From Streptomyces shenzhenensis (GTDB lineage Bacteria > Actinomycetota > Actinomycetes > Streptomycetales > Streptomycetaceae): 64,000 nucleotides of DNA. Below, piece by piece: positions 37,096-46,419 of this stretch (positions within the stretch are counted from its first letter, which is position 1; every line of letters begins with the position of its first letter). The translations under genes were made by a program, and so were the position numbers. The DNA lies in contig NZ_PENI01000027.1 in NCBI RefSeq assembly GCF_003688995.1, forward strand, positions 62,001-126,000. The letters are read 5' to 3'. A model generated the notes under the pieces. That model ran no database searches and was not told the DNA's origin. It saw nothing but the letters and a program-made list of their open reading frames with translations.

Positions 37096-38655
37096 ATGAG
37101 CCCTCACGACACCGCCGGACCCGCCACCGGCCGGGACGACACACCCCGGCTGGCCATGCGCGGCATCGTCAAACGCTTCCCCGGCACCCTCGCCAACGAC
37201 GGCGCCGAGCTGGTGGTGCGTCCCGGCGAGACGCACTGCCTGCTCGGCGAGAACGGCGCGGGCAAGAGCACCCTGATGAAGATCCTGGCCGGCTCCTACC
37301 GGCCGGACGCCGGCGAGATCCTGCTCGACGGCGAACCCGTCACGCTCACCAGCCCCCAGGCGGGACTGGCCGCCGGTATCGCCGTGATCTACCAGGAGCT
37401 GGATCTCGTACCGGATCTGACGGTCGCCCAGAACCTGCTGCTCGGCCACGCGCCGTCCTGGGGCCCCGTCGTACGCCGCAGGCAGCGCGCGGAACTGGCA
37501 CGTGCCGCCGTGGCCCGGGTCGGCGGGGACTTCTCCGTCCACACCCCGGTACGCGATCTGCCCATCGCCGCCCAGCAGCTCACCGCGATCGCCAGGGCGC
37601 TCACCGCCGACGCTCGCGTCATCGTCATGGACGAGCCCTCGGCCACCCTCGGTGAGAGCGATCTGCGCACCGTGTTCCAGGTGATCCGCTCCCTCACCGC
37701 GCAGGGCCGCTCCGTCATCTACATCTCGCACCGCATGGACGAGGTCATGGAGATCGGCGACCGCGCCACCGTGATGCGCGACGGCCGCTCGGTCGCCGTC
37801 CGGGACCTGGCCACCACCACGGCCGACGAACTGGTCGCCGACATGATCGGCGAGAGCCGGGAACTCGTCAGGACCACCGACCGGCCGAGGCCCGAAGGCC
37901 GCCCCCTGCTGGAGATACGTTCCGTCCGCAGTCCCGGGCTGATCGACATCGCGGGCATCGGGGTACGGGCCGGCGAGGTCGTCGGACTCGCCGGGCTCGG
38001 CGGCGCGGGCCGCACCACCCTGCTCAAGGCCCTGTTCGGGGACACCCCGGCCACCGTCTCCGTGGCTCTGGACGGCACGGATCTCCGGCTGAACAGCCCC
38101 GCGGCGGCGGTACGGGCCGGACTCGCCCTCGTTCCGGAGAGCCGCAAGGAACAGGGCCTGATGCCGGGGCTCTCCGTCGCCCGCAACGCCGCCGTCACCG
38201 CGCTCGGCCGTCCGCCCTGGCTGTTCCCCCGCCGCCTGGGACGTCGGCTCTCCGCGCCCGTCCTCACCGGTCTCGGGGTGCGCAGTTCCTCACCGGACCA
38301 GCTCGTCGGCAAACTCTCCGGCGGCAACCAGCAGAAGGTGGTCCTGGCCAAGTGGATCACCAAGGGCGGTGTGCGGGTCCTGCTGCTCGACGAACCCACC
38401 CGGGGCCTCGACGTCGGGGCCAAGGCCGACCTCTACCGGCAGGTACGCCACCTCGCCGACCAGGGCGTGGCCGTGCTCCTCGCCAGCAGCGAACTGAGCG
38501 AGCTGACCGCCAACGCCGACCGCATCTGGGTGCTGCACGAAGGCCGCAACGTGGCCTGCTTCGACCCCCGCACCACCGACGAGACCACCATCGCGCACAC
38601 CGTGATCACCGGCGCGACACCCACCGGAGCGACACCCCCTGGAGCACCCTCATGA
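37096..38655 (+). CDS. Sugar ABC transporter ATPase with two nucleotide-binding domains (RbsA-like)
   Basis: 519 aa. Start ATG 37096 after GAGGAGGAG. The first domain has Walker A GENGAGKST, but its signature is degenerate (LPIAAQQL), with Walker B VIVMDEPSATLGESD. The second domain has GLGGAGRTT in place of Walker A, an intact signature LSGGNQQK and VLLLDEPTRG. This asymmetry is normal for the ribose-type ATPases. ATGA overlap with the permease. Confidence 0.92.
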   Translation: MSPHDTAGPATGRDDTPRLAMRGIVKRFPGTLANDGAELVVRPGETHCLLGENGAGKSTLMKILAGSYRPDAGEILLDGEPVTLTSPQAGLAAGIAVIYQELDLVPDLTVAQNLLLGHAPSWGPVVRRRQRAELARAAVARVGGDFSVHTPVRDLPIAAQQLTAIARALTADARVIVMDEPSATLGESDLRTVFQVIRSLTAQGRSVIYISHRMDEVMEIGDRATVMRDGRSVAVRDLATTTADELVADMIGESRELVRTTDRPRPEGRPLLEIRSVRSPGLIDIAGIGVRAGEVVGLAGLGGAGRTTLLKALFGDTPATVSVALDGTDLRLNSPAAAVRAGLALVPESRKEQGLMPGLSVARNAAVTALGRPPWLFPRRLGRRLSAPVLTGLGVRSSSPDQLVGKLSGGNQQKVVLAKWITKGGVRVLLLDEPTRGLDVGAKADLYRQVRHLADQGVAVLLASSELSELTANADRIWVLHEGRNVACFDPRTTDETTIAHTVITGATPTGATPPGAPS

Positions 38656-39671
38656 GCACATCCACCACGGTGGCCGAGCCGAAACCGGCCCCCGGCGGCC
38701 GGAGCCCGCGGACCTCCTCGTCCCGGCGGCGGGGCGCCGACCTCGTCGTCAGGTTCAACCTGGTGCTGGTCTTCCTGGCGCTGTGCGTGGTCGCAAGCCT
38801 GCTCGCCCCCGAGTTCCTGACCACCCGCAACCTGTCCAACCTCCTCCAGCAGTCGGCGCTCACCGGCATCGTCGCCGTCGGGATGACCCTCGTCATCCTC
38901 ACCGCCGGCATCGACCTGTCGGTCGGGAGCGTGGCCGCCTTCGGCGGCATGACCGTCGCCCTGCTCATCGACAAGGACATCAACTTCCTGCTGGCCATCG
39001 CCGTCAGCCTGGCCGCCGGCGCCCTCTTCGGCGCCGTCATGGGCGGGCTCTCCGCCTATCTCTCGCTGCCCGCGTTCATGACCACCCTCGCCGGGCTGAC
39101 CGGCATCCGCGGCCTGACCTACCTGCTCACCGACGGCGAGCCGGCCGGCGGTGACATCCCGCACGCCTTCCAGCTCCTCGGCGGCGGATTCATCGGCTAC
39201 GTACCCATCGTCGGGCTGATCTTCGTCGCCGTTGCCGTGGCCGCCGGGCTGCTCCTGCGCGGCACCACCTTCGGCGAGTACATCTATGCCGTGGGCAGCA
39301 ACAAGGAGGCCGCCCGGCTCTCCGGACTGCCGGTACGCGGCGTGATCACCGCGGTCTTCGCCATCTCCGGCTGCCTCTCCGCCCTCGCCGGGGTGCTGCT
39401 GACCTCCCGGCTCACCATCGGCCAGCCCACCGCGTTCAGCGGCCTCGAACTCGACGCCATCGCCGCCGTCGTCCTCGGCGGTACCAACCTCTTCGGCGGG
39501 CGCGGCGGCGTCATGGGCACCTTCGTCGCCGTACTGCTCCTGTCCGTGCTGCGCAACCTGTGCAATCTGATGGGCCTCGGCTCGTTCTTCCAGATGGTCG
39601 TCACCGGACTGATCCTCGTGGTCGCACTCGTCCTCAACATGCTCATAGAGAAGCGAGGCTCCCGTGCCTGA
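38652..39671 (+). CDS. Sugar ABC transporter permease (RbsC-like)
   Basis: 339-aa membrane protein with about 8-10 hydrophobic segments, the first at residues 32-52. Family segments: VAVGMTLVILTAGIDLSVGS, YAVGSNKEAARLSGLPV, AVVLGGTNLFGGRGG. It starts at ATGA and overlaps the aldolase gene by 8 nt. Confidence 0.92.
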   Translation: MSTSTTVAEPKPAPGGRSPRTSSSRRRGADLVVRFNLVLVFLALCVVASLLAPEFLTTRNLSNLLQQSALTGIVAVGMTLVILTAGIDLSVGSVAAFGGMTVALLIDKDINFLLAIAVSLAAGALFGAVMGGLSAYLSLPAFMTTLAGLTGIRGLTYLLTDGEPAGGDIPHAFQLLGGGFIGYVPIVGLIFVAVAVAAGLLLRGTTFGEYIYAVGSNKEAARLSGLPVRGVITAVFAISGCLSALAGVLLTSRLTIGQPTAFSGLELDAIAAVVLGGTNLFGGRGGVMGTFVAVLLLSVLRNLCNLMGLGSFFQMVVTGLILVVALVLNMLIEKRGSRA

Positions 39672-40635
39672 CACCGCCACCCCCGCCCCGGCGCCGCTCT
39701 CCCCCGCCGGCGGCAACGCCGCGCTGCGCGCCCTCCTGGACGGACTGCCCGGTGTCGACGAGGCGGGCGTCCACGCCCGTGTCGCCGACCTCGCCACCCG
39801 CTCGGTGAAGACCACCGCCAAGGCACACGCCATCGACCTAGCCATCCGCATGGTCGACCTGACGACCCTGGAGGGCGCCGATACCCCCGGCAAGGTACGC
39901 GCCCTGTGCGCGAAGGCCCTGCTGCCCGACCCTGCCGACCGCACGGTCCCGCCGGTGGCCGCCGTCTGCGTCTACCCCGACCTCGTACCGGTCGCGGCAC
40001 GCGCTCTGGGATCCACCCCGGTCGGCATCGCCTCCGTCGCCACCTCCTTCCCCGCAGGACGTGCACCGCTGGAGGCCAAGCTCCTCGACACCCGGTACGC
40101 CGTCGCCGGCGGGGCCACCGAGATCGACATGGTGATCGACCGGGGCGCGTTCCTCGCCGGGGACCACCGCAAGGTGTACGACGAGATCGTCGCCGTCAAA
40201 GAGGCATGTGCCCGGCCCGACGGCCCGCCCGCCCATCTGAAGGTCATCCTCGAAACCGGCGAACTGGCGAGCTACGACGATGTACGCCGCGCCTCCTGGC
40301 TCGCCATGTACGCCGGGGCCGACTTCATCAAGACGTCCACCGGCAAGGTCGCACCCGCCGCCACCCCCGCCGTCACCCTGATCATGCTCCAGGCGGTACG
40401 CGATTTCCGCGCCGCGACCGGCCGGCAGGTCGGCGTCAAACCCGCCGGCGGCATCCGCACCACCAAGGACGCGCTGCGCAACCTCGTCATGGTGAACGAG
40501 ACGGTGGGCCCCGACTGGCTCGACCCCCGCTGGTTCCGCTTCGGAGCCTCCAGCCTGCTCAACGACCTGCTGATGCAACGGGCAAAGCTGACGACCGGCA
40601 CCTACCCCGGTCCCGACTACTACTCCGCAGACTGA
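39664..40635 (+). CDS. deoC: Deoxyribose-phosphate aldolase family protein
   Basis: 323 aa from GTG 39664. Schiff-base lysine K223 in FIKTSTGK and second lysine K259 in VKPAGGIRTTKDA are intact; IDMVIDRGAFLAGD holds a conserved Asp. DeoC splits 2-deoxyribose-5-phosphate to acetaldehyde and glyceraldehyde-3-phosphate; longer actinobacterial homologues such as this may use other phosphates. Two aldehyde dehydrogenase genes follow, which fits removal of the released aldehyde. Confidence 0.88.
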   Translation: MPDTATPAPAPLSPAGGNAALRALLDGLPGVDEAGVHARVADLATRSVKTTAKAHAIDLAIRMVDLTTLEGADTPGKVRALCAKALLPDPADRTVPPVAAVCVYPDLVPVAARALGSTPVGIASVATSFPAGRAPLEAKLLDTRYAVAGGATEIDMVIDRGAFLAGDHRKVYDEIVAVKEACARPDGPPAHLKVILETGELASYDDVRRASWLAMYAGADFIKTSTGKVAPAATPAVTLIMLQAVRDFRAATGRQVGVKPAGGIRTTKDALRNLVMVNETVGPDWLDPRWFRFGASSLLNDLLMQRAKLTTGTYPGPDYYSAD

Positions 40636-40651
40636 AAGGGACCAGGCACGC

Positions 40652-42196
40652 ATGTCCGACCGCCCCCGCCCGACGCCCCGCCCCGCCCCTCACCCGGGCC
40701 CCGACTCCCCTTCGACACCCGCCGCCACCGCCACGGCCACCGCCCGGCCGGCCTCCGCGTCCGGGGCCCTCGTCTACGCGCCCGCGCCCGAATCGAGGGC
40801 CGTGGTCTCGCTGCGCCCCGCTTACGGACTCTTCATCGACGGCGAGTTCACCGAACCCGGCGAGCAGACCATGACCACCGTCAACCCGGCCGACGAGGAA
40901 GCGCTCGCCGAGGTGGCCACGGCCACCGAGGCGGACCTGGACCGCGCCGTGGCCGCGGCCCGCCGTGCCTTCGACGGCGTCTGGTCCCGGACCAGCCCCT
41001 CCGAACGCGGCAAATACCTCTACCGGATCAGCCGGATCATCCAGGACCGCGCCCGCGAACTGGCCGTACTGGAGTCCCTCGACAACGGCAAGCCCATCAA
41101 GGAGACCCGCGACGTCGACATCCCGCTCGCCGCCGCCCACTTCTTCTACTACGCGGGCTGGGCCGACAAACTCCCCTTCGCGCTGCCGGGTGTTCCCGCA
41201 CCGCGGCCGCTCGGCGTCGCCGCCCAGGTCATCCCGTGGAACTTCCCGCTGCTGATGCTCGCCTGGAAGATCGCCCCCGCGCTCGCCGCCGGGAACACCG
41301 TGGTCCTCAAGCCCGCGGAGACCACCCCGCTGACCGCCCTGGTCTTCGCCGAGATCTGCCAGGAGGCCGGACTGCCGCCCGGCGTCGTCAACATCGTCAC
41401 CGGGGCGGGCGCCACCGGCCGTGCCCTTGTCGCCCACCCCGGTGTGGACAAGGTGGCGTTCACCGGCTCCACCGGGGTCGGCCGGGAGATCGCCAGGACC
41501 GTCGCCGGCACCCGCAAGCGGGTCACCCTGGAACTCGGCGGCAAGGGGGCCAATATCGTCTACGCCGACGCCGCGCTCGACCAGGCCGTCGAGGGGATCG
41601 TCACCGGCATCTTCTTCAACCAGGGGCACGTGTGCTGCGCCGGATCCCGGCTGCTGGTGCAGGAGTCGGTCGCCGAGGAGGTCCTGCACCGGCTCAAGGA
41701 GCGGATGGCCCGGCTGCGGCTCGGCGACCCGCTGGACAAGAACACCGACATCGGCGCCGTCAACTCCTCCGCACAGCTCGCGCGCATCCAGGATCTCGCG
41801 AGGACCGGCCGGGAGGAGGGCGGCGAGGAGTGGTCCCCGTCCTGCGAACTGCCCTCCCGCGGCTACTGGTTCGCCCCCACCGTCTTCACCGGAATCACCC
41901 AGGCGCACCGGATCGCCCGCGAGGAGATCTTCGGCCCGGTGCTCTCCGTGCTGACCTTCCGCACCCCGCAGGAGGCCGTCGAGAAGGCGAACAACACACC
42001 TTACGGCCTGTCCGCCGGCATCTGGTCGGAGAAGGGCAGCCGCGTCCTGTGGACGGCCGACCGGCTGCGCGCCGGCGTGATCTGGGCCAACACCTTCAAC
42101 AAATTCGATCCCGCCAGCCCCTTCGGCGGCTACCGCGAGTCCGGTTACGGACGCGAGGGCGGACGGCACGGACTGGAGGCATACCTCAATGGCTGA
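40652..42196 (+). CDS. Aldehyde dehydrogenase, catalytic subunit
   Basis: 514 aa, 16 nt after deoC. Catalytic residues visible: E294 in VTLELGGKGAN and the Cys pair C328/C329 in FNQGHVCCAGS, of which C329 lies at the usual place. Cofactor loops VIPWNFPLLM and FTGSTGVGREI, and C-terminal SPFGGYRESGYGREGG. Probably oxidises acetaldehyde or a small aldehyde made by the aldolase. An N-terminal Pro/Ala-rich extension of about 45 residues is unusual. Overlaps the half-size partner by 8 nt. Confidence 0.9.
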   Translation: MSDRPRPTPRPAPHPGPDSPSTPAATATATARPASASGALVYAPAPESRAVVSLRPAYGLFIDGEFTEPGEQTMTTVNPADEEALAEVATATEADLDRAVAAARRAFDGVWSRTSPSERGKYLYRISRIIQDRARELAVLESLDNGKPIKETRDVDIPLAAAHFFYYAGWADKLPFALPGVPAPRPLGVAAQVIPWNFPLLMLAWKIAPALAAGNTVVLKPAETTPLTALVFAEICQEAGLPPGVVNIVTGAGATGRALVAHPGVDKVAFTGSTGVGREIARTVAGTRKRVTLELGGKGANIVYADAALDQAVEGIVTGIFFNQGHVCCAGSRLLVQESVAEEVLHRLKERMARLRLGDPLDKNTDIGAVNSSAQLARIQDLARTGREEGGEEWSPSCELPSRGYWFAPTVFTGITQAHRIAREEIFGPVLSVLTFRTPQEAVEKANNTPYGLSAGIWSEKGSRVLWTADRLRAGVIWANTFNKFDPASPFGGYRESGYGREGGRHGLEAYLNG

Positions 42197-43100
42197 CACG
42201 GCCACGGCACCCGACCCCGCACCCGCGTCCCCCGGACCGGAACCCCGGCGGCTGGCGGTGCGCAAGACCTACAAGCTCTATGTGGGCGGCGCCTTCCCCC
42301 GCTCCGAGTCGGGCAGGAGCATCCCCGTGAACTCAGCCGAGGGTGCCCACCTGGCCCACGCCGCGCGCGCCTCGCGCAAGGACGCACGGGACGCCGTCGT
42401 CGCGGCCCGTGCCGCGTTCGGCCCGTGGGCCGCCAGGACCGCCCAGCTCCGCGGCCAGATCCTCTACCGGATCGCCGAGATGATGGAGGGCCGGCATGCC
42501 CACTTCGTCCAGGAGACCGTCGACGCGCAGGGCGTCAGCGAGGCGACGGCGCAGGACATCGTCTCCGCCGCGATCGACCGCTGGGTCTACTACGCGGGAT
42601 GGACCGACAAGATCGCGCAGGTACTGGGCACGAGCAACCCCGTGTCGGGACCGTTCGAGAACAGCTCCGCCCCCCAACCGACCGGCGTCGTCGCGGTCCT
42701 CGCCCCCCAGGACTCACCGCTGCTGGGGCTGGTCTCGGTCGTCGCCCCTGTGATCGCGGCCGGCAACACGGCGATCGTGGTGGCGAGCGAGCGAGCCCCG
42801 CTGCCCGCCATCGCCCTCGCCGAGGCGCTGGCCACCTCGGACCTTCCCGGCGGTGTCGTCAACATCCTCACCGGCCGCACCGCCGAGATCGCCCCGACCC
42901 TGGCCGCGCACGCCGACGTCAACGCACTCGACCTGTCGGGAGCGGGGGACCTCGCCACGGAGCTGGAGTCCGCGGCGGCGGCCACCCTCACCCGGGTCCT
43001 GCGCCGGGAGCCGTCCCCCGACTGGCACGCGCTGCCGGGTCTCGCCCGCATCACACCGTTCCTGGAGACGAAGACCGTCTGGCAGGCCGTCGGTCGGTAG
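42189..43100 (+). CDS. Half-length aldehyde dehydrogenase-like protein without catalytic Cys/Glu
   Basis: 303 aa. It matches only the first about 60% of the family: YKLYVGGAFPRSESGRSIPV, ILYRIAEMMEGRH, VYYAGWTDKIAQVLGTSNPV, VAVLAPQDSPLLGLVSVVAP. The Glu loop and Cys loop are absent; it ends near LETKTVWQAVGR. No frameshift or stop suggests decay, and it is translationally coupled to the full enzyme, so it is probably a structural or regulatory subunit. The pair recalls ALDH16, whose C-terminal half is a non-catalytic ALDH domain. Confidence 0.8.
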   Translation: MADTATAPDPAPASPGPEPRRLAVRKTYKLYVGGAFPRSESGRSIPVNSAEGAHLAHAARASRKDARDAVVAARAAFGPWAARTAQLRGQILYRIAEMMEGRHAHFVQETVDAQGVSEATAQDIVSAAIDRWVYYAGWTDKIAQVLGTSNPVSGPFENSSAPQPTGVVAVLAPQDSPLLGLVSVVAPVIAAGNTAIVVASERAPLPAIALAEALATSDLPGGVVNILTGRTAEIAPTLAAHADVNALDLSGAGDLATELESAAAATLTRVLRREPSPDWHALPGLARITPFLETKTVWQAVGR

Positions 43101-43162
43101 CCCTCGTCGCCCGGAAGCGCGGGGACGCCTGCGCGGACGGGCAGGCCATGGTGGGCATGGGG

Positions 43163-44653
43163 TCAACGGGCCGCGCAGGGGCTTCCGTTCAGGGTGAACG
43201 CCTGAGGCGCGGAGTTCGTGCCGTCCCAGGAGGCGAGGAAGCCGAAGCTGAGGCTGCCGTCCGCGGCGACGGACCTGTTGTAGTCGGCGGCCGTGGCCGT
43301 GACCCGGGTGCCGCGCTGGCTGACGCGGGCGTCCCACATCTGGCTCACCTGCTGGCCGTCCTGGAAGGACCAGGAGACGCGCCAGTCGGTGAGGGCCTCC
43401 GCGGTGGTGATGGTGACGGTGGCCTGGAAGCCGTCGGGCCACTCGTTGACCTGCTCGTACTCGAACCGGCAGGCGGCCTCCTGCCGGGGCTCGGTGGCCG
43501 AGCCGCGGGCGGTGGCCGAGGAGGTGCCCTGCGGTTCCGGGTCGGGGTCGTGGCCGGCGGACCCGGCCGCGGTGCCGACCGCGGTACTGGACGCGGCGGG
43601 GGCGGTGGAGCGGGCGGTGGGTGCGGGCCCCGAGGGGTCGGCGGACGGCAGCGGCACACTGGGATCGGCGACCGGCTGCCGGTCGTCGGGCCGTGCGGTC
43701 CGGTCCTCGTCGGAGCCGCCGAAGGGCATCATCGACACGCCGAGCGCCAGCATCGACAGCAGGACGGCAGCGGCGAGCAGGCCGCCGCGCAGCAGCCGGC
43801 CGCGGCCGGTGTCCTCCTTCGGGTCGCCGGTCTCCCGCTCCGCCGCCGCCCCTGGGCGGCCGACGCCGAGCCGTACCTCGGCGGCCCGGCGGCGGCGCTC
43901 CAGATAGGCGAGGCCGCCCCAGCCGATGACCCCGCCGGCGAGCGCCGCGGGCAGCCCGCCGCCGTGCAGCCGCAGGCAGGCGGCGGCCTCCGCGCACTGG
44001 ACGCAGGTGGCGAGGTGCCGGGAGAGGTCGTCGGGGGTGTCGGCGCCGGACGAGCGGGTGACGGCGTCGAGCAGCCGGACGTAGCTGCGGCACTGCGCGT
44101 CCATCGGGGTGTCGAGATGGGCGCGGTGGCTGCGGTCCCGGAACAGGGCCCGCACCTGCTCGAGTTCCTGGCTCGCGACCTCCGGGTCGAGGCCGAGCCG
44201 GCGGGCGACGACGGGCAGCGGCAGCGCCTCCACCTCGACCAGCCACAGCAGCGAGGCGTCCGCCTCCTGGAGGTCCCTGAGGCCGCGCAGGGCGACCGGG
44301 CGCTGCAGGGGCGGCCCGGTGTAGCGGGCGGCCTTGTCGGAGTTGAGCCACAGCCGCAGATCGGGGTCGAGCCGGTGGCCGAGCCCGTCGGCCTCCCAGC
44401 CGGCGGCCGCGGTGCGGACGGCGGTCAGCAGCAGCGGAATCATGGGCAGCCGCGGTGCGCGCCGGCCGGCACGCACCGGCGAGGACCCCTCGGCGCGCGC
44501 CTCGCGCAGGCCGGCCGCGAACGCCTCCGTGGCCAGCTGGTTGGCCGTCTGGGCGCCGGATGTGCACAGGTCGGCGAAGGAGAGCACGGCGTCCCAGTAC
44601 TCGGTGAACAGCGCGGCCTCGGTGGCATCCTGAGGGGTCGGCAGGTCGGGCAT
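43163..44653 (-). CDS. Sigma-like / zinc-anti-sigma-like membrane protein with secreted CBM2 domain
   Basis: 496 aa; ATG 44653 behind AGGAGA. Residues about 1-190 look like sigma-70 regions 2 and 4 (ALFTEYWDAVLSFADLCTSG; VEALPLPVVARRLGLDPEVA). HLATCVQCAEAA (near 215) is an HxxxCxxC zinc motif as in anti-sigma factors. A single membrane helix (LLAAAVLLSMLALGVSMM, near 290) and a Pro/Ser/Thr linker precede a C-terminal cellulose-binding type 2 domain (CRFEYEQVNEWPDGFQATVT ... TLNGSPC) with one Cys at each end and three Trp. It may sense a polysaccharide outside and act on transcription inside. No partner sigma gene is next to it. Confidence 0.75.
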   Translation of the reverse strand: MPDLPTPQDATEAALFTEYWDAVLSFADLCTSGAQTANQLATEAFAAGLREARAEGSSPVRAGRRAPRLPMIPLLLTAVRTAAAGWEADGLGHRLDPDLRLWLNSDKAARYTGPPLQRPVALRGLRDLQEADASLLWLVEVEALPLPVVARRLGLDPEVASQELEQVRALFRDRSHRAHLDTPMDAQCRSYVRLLDAVTRSSGADTPDDLSRHLATCVQCAEAAACLRLHGGGLPAALAGGVIGWGGLAYLERRRRAAEVRLGVGRPGAAAERETGDPKEDTGRGRLLRGGLLAAAVLLSMLALGVSMMPFGGSDEDRTARPDDRQPVADPSVPLPSADPSGPAPTARSTAPAASSTAVGTAAGSAGHDPDPEPQGTSSATARGSATEPRQEAACRFEYEQVNEWPDGFQATVTITTAEALTDWRVSWSFQDGQQVSQMWDARVSQRGTRVTATAADYNRSVAADGSLSFGFLASWDGTNSAPQAFTLNGSPCAAR

Positions 44654-44917
44654 GGGTCTCCTGCATCACGAGCGAGGTCAACTCACCATATCGGCAAAGG
44701 AGTTGGGGGGAACCTCGCGGCAGGGCCCGAGCTTTTCACGCCTTCGACACAACTGACAAGCTGCGTATTCAATTCCGGCTGCGGGCAGCGCGCGGCGCGT
44801 CGGTCCGTCGCGCGGGTGCCGTGCGGGGCGGTCCGGCGCGGTGTGCGCCCGGGTCCGCCGCGAGCCTCGACTCCGCCCTCCTGTACGGACCGCGACCGGG
44901 TTTCGACTCACCGTGGC

Positions 44918-44947
44918 GCCGTATCCGTTCACGCCGTATCCGTTCAC
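44918..44947. repeat. Two 15-bp tandem repeats in a gene-free gap
   Basis: GCCGTATCCGTTCAC is repeated exactly at 44918 and 44933. The 44654-44996 gap otherwise shows only a less GC-rich promoter-like region at 44690-44790 upstream of the CBM2 fusion gene. A short frame over the repeats is probably not a gene. Confidence 0.5.
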
Positions 44948-44996
44948 GCCGGGACCGGGAACCCTCGGGACGGGCCCCGGTCCGGCGGGCGGGGGG

Positions 44997-46316
44997 TCAG
45001 GCCCCGGCCGGCTCCTGGGCGGGGAGGCTGTCCATGAAGGAGCTGACGGAGAAGACGGCGTGGCCGGGTCCGGGCGGGCCGTAGCCGGGCGGGGAGGACA
45101 GGCCGAAGTCGTCCATGGTGGCGCGGTAGGCCTCCAGCAGCCGGATGTGGTACTCCAGCGGCGCCCCCTGGGGGTTGGCCTTGCCGAGCGGGGTGGTGGG
45201 TTCCGGGCACCAGGTGGTGAAGCGGGGCGTGATCCCGTGCGACATGAAGAAGCGCAGGCCCTCGGTGGTGGATGCGATGGCCTCGTCGACGGTGGTGAAG
45301 CCGAACGGCTCGGCCATCTCCACGCCCGCCACGAAGTTCGGGATGACGTTGCGCGCGCCGAAGACCTCCGCCGAGTCGAGGATGCGCCGGTGCCACTCGT
45401 CGCGGCCGACGTAGCGCTCCTTGCCCGGGCAGTACAGCTCGAACAGCCGGCGGTCCCACACCTCGAAGTTGGGGTGGTAGATCTGTACGCCGTAGTCCTT
45501 GAACCGCTGCACGTCCGGCTTCGGCAGCGCCTGCGCCACGACCTTGCCGATCCAGCGGCCCGGGAAGCGCTCCTCGATGGCCTTGGCGTAGTGGCCGTAG
45601 AAGTCGGCCTCGTCGCGCCCGGCGACCGTCTTGGTGATGGCGCCGCCGGTGAGCGTGTAGGCGGTGGACGCCTGCTGGGTGTCGTACCGGTCGATGATCT
45701 CCAGCGCCTCCAGGACCTCCTCGACGTCCTTCACGCCGGTGTAGGGCCGCCCGGCCGCCTTGTGCTGGCGCCAGTTGTGGTTGATGTCGCAGTACTGGCA
45801 CTCCTCCTTCGCGCCGAAGTACTGGCAGACCCGGAAGACGGTGAGGTAGATCAGGTAGCCCCACTGGATGGTGGGGGCCACCTCCATCACGGACTTCCCG
45901 TTGGAGAGGGTGTGCCGGTAGTACTCGGGCATGGGCGGCACGCCGACGTCGGCGATCCGCTTCCCGTCGAGGTAGAGGCCGAGCAGCCCCTCGTCGTCGG
46001 CGGCGACCCGGTACGGCGAGGACGGGTTCACCCGCACGGAGACCACGGTCCGGCGCAGGTCGTAGGGGCCGCCGGTGAGGATGATCTCCTCCGGCGGGCG
46101 GCGCAGCGCGGCCTCGCCCAGCTCCGGCAGGGTGCCGTGGTCGAAGGAGAAGATGAAGTACGACTTCGGTTTGACCTCGCCGTCCTCGTTGTCCGACAGG
46201 GCGGACGCGTCGAAGGCGACACCGCCCCGGAGCAGGTCTTCCTTGAAGACGGCTTCCCGCGGTACATGCGGGAACCGCTCCATCAGATCCTCGACCAGCG
46301 CGGTGCGGCTATCCAT
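44997..46316 (-). CDS. Radical SAM protein with unusual C-x8-C-x2-C cluster motif
   Basis: 439 aa. Cysteines C164, C173 and C176 (FRVCQYFGAKEECQYCDINH) would bind the 4Fe-4S cluster; the spacing differs from the classical C-x3-C-x2-C. A SAM-motif-like LTGGAITKT and later QIYHPNFEVWDRRLFELYCP follow the order of radical SAM barrels of the biotin synthase type. Start ATG 46316. No neighbouring substrate peptide or maturase gene is seen. Function unknown. Confidence 0.75.
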   Translation of the reverse strand: MDSRTALVEDLMERFPHVPREAVFKEDLLRGGVAFDASALSDNEDGEVKPKSYFIFSFDHGTLPELGEAALRRPPEEIILTGGPYDLRRTVVSVRVNPSSPYRVAADDEGLLGLYLDGKRIADVGVPPMPEYYRHTLSNGKSVMEVAPTIQWGYLIYLTVFRVCQYFGAKEECQYCDINHNWRQHKAAGRPYTGVKDVEEVLEALEIIDRYDTQQASTAYTLTGGAITKTVAGRDEADFYGHYAKAIEERFPGRWIGKVVAQALPKPDVQRFKDYGVQIYHPNFEVWDRRLFELYCPGKERYVGRDEWHRRILDSAEVFGARNVIPNFVAGVEMAEPFGFTTVDEAIASTTEGLRFFMSHGITPRFTTWCPEPTTPLGKANPQGAPLEYHIRLLEAYRATMDDFGLSSPPGYGPPGPGHAVFSVSSFMDSLPAQEPAGA

Positions 46317-46419
46317 CCCGTCTCTCCTCCCGGCTCAGGCGTTCGACTCCTCACGGTATGCCCCCACCCGCGCGCCGCACATGCCGGGTCCCCCGTGCGC
46401 CGCGCAGCACGGGCCATCG

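Noticed and set aside
44678..44947. Possible 89-aa minus-strand gene over the 15-bp repeats
   Set aside because: Composition follows the repeats, no ribosome binding site, no recognisable domain.
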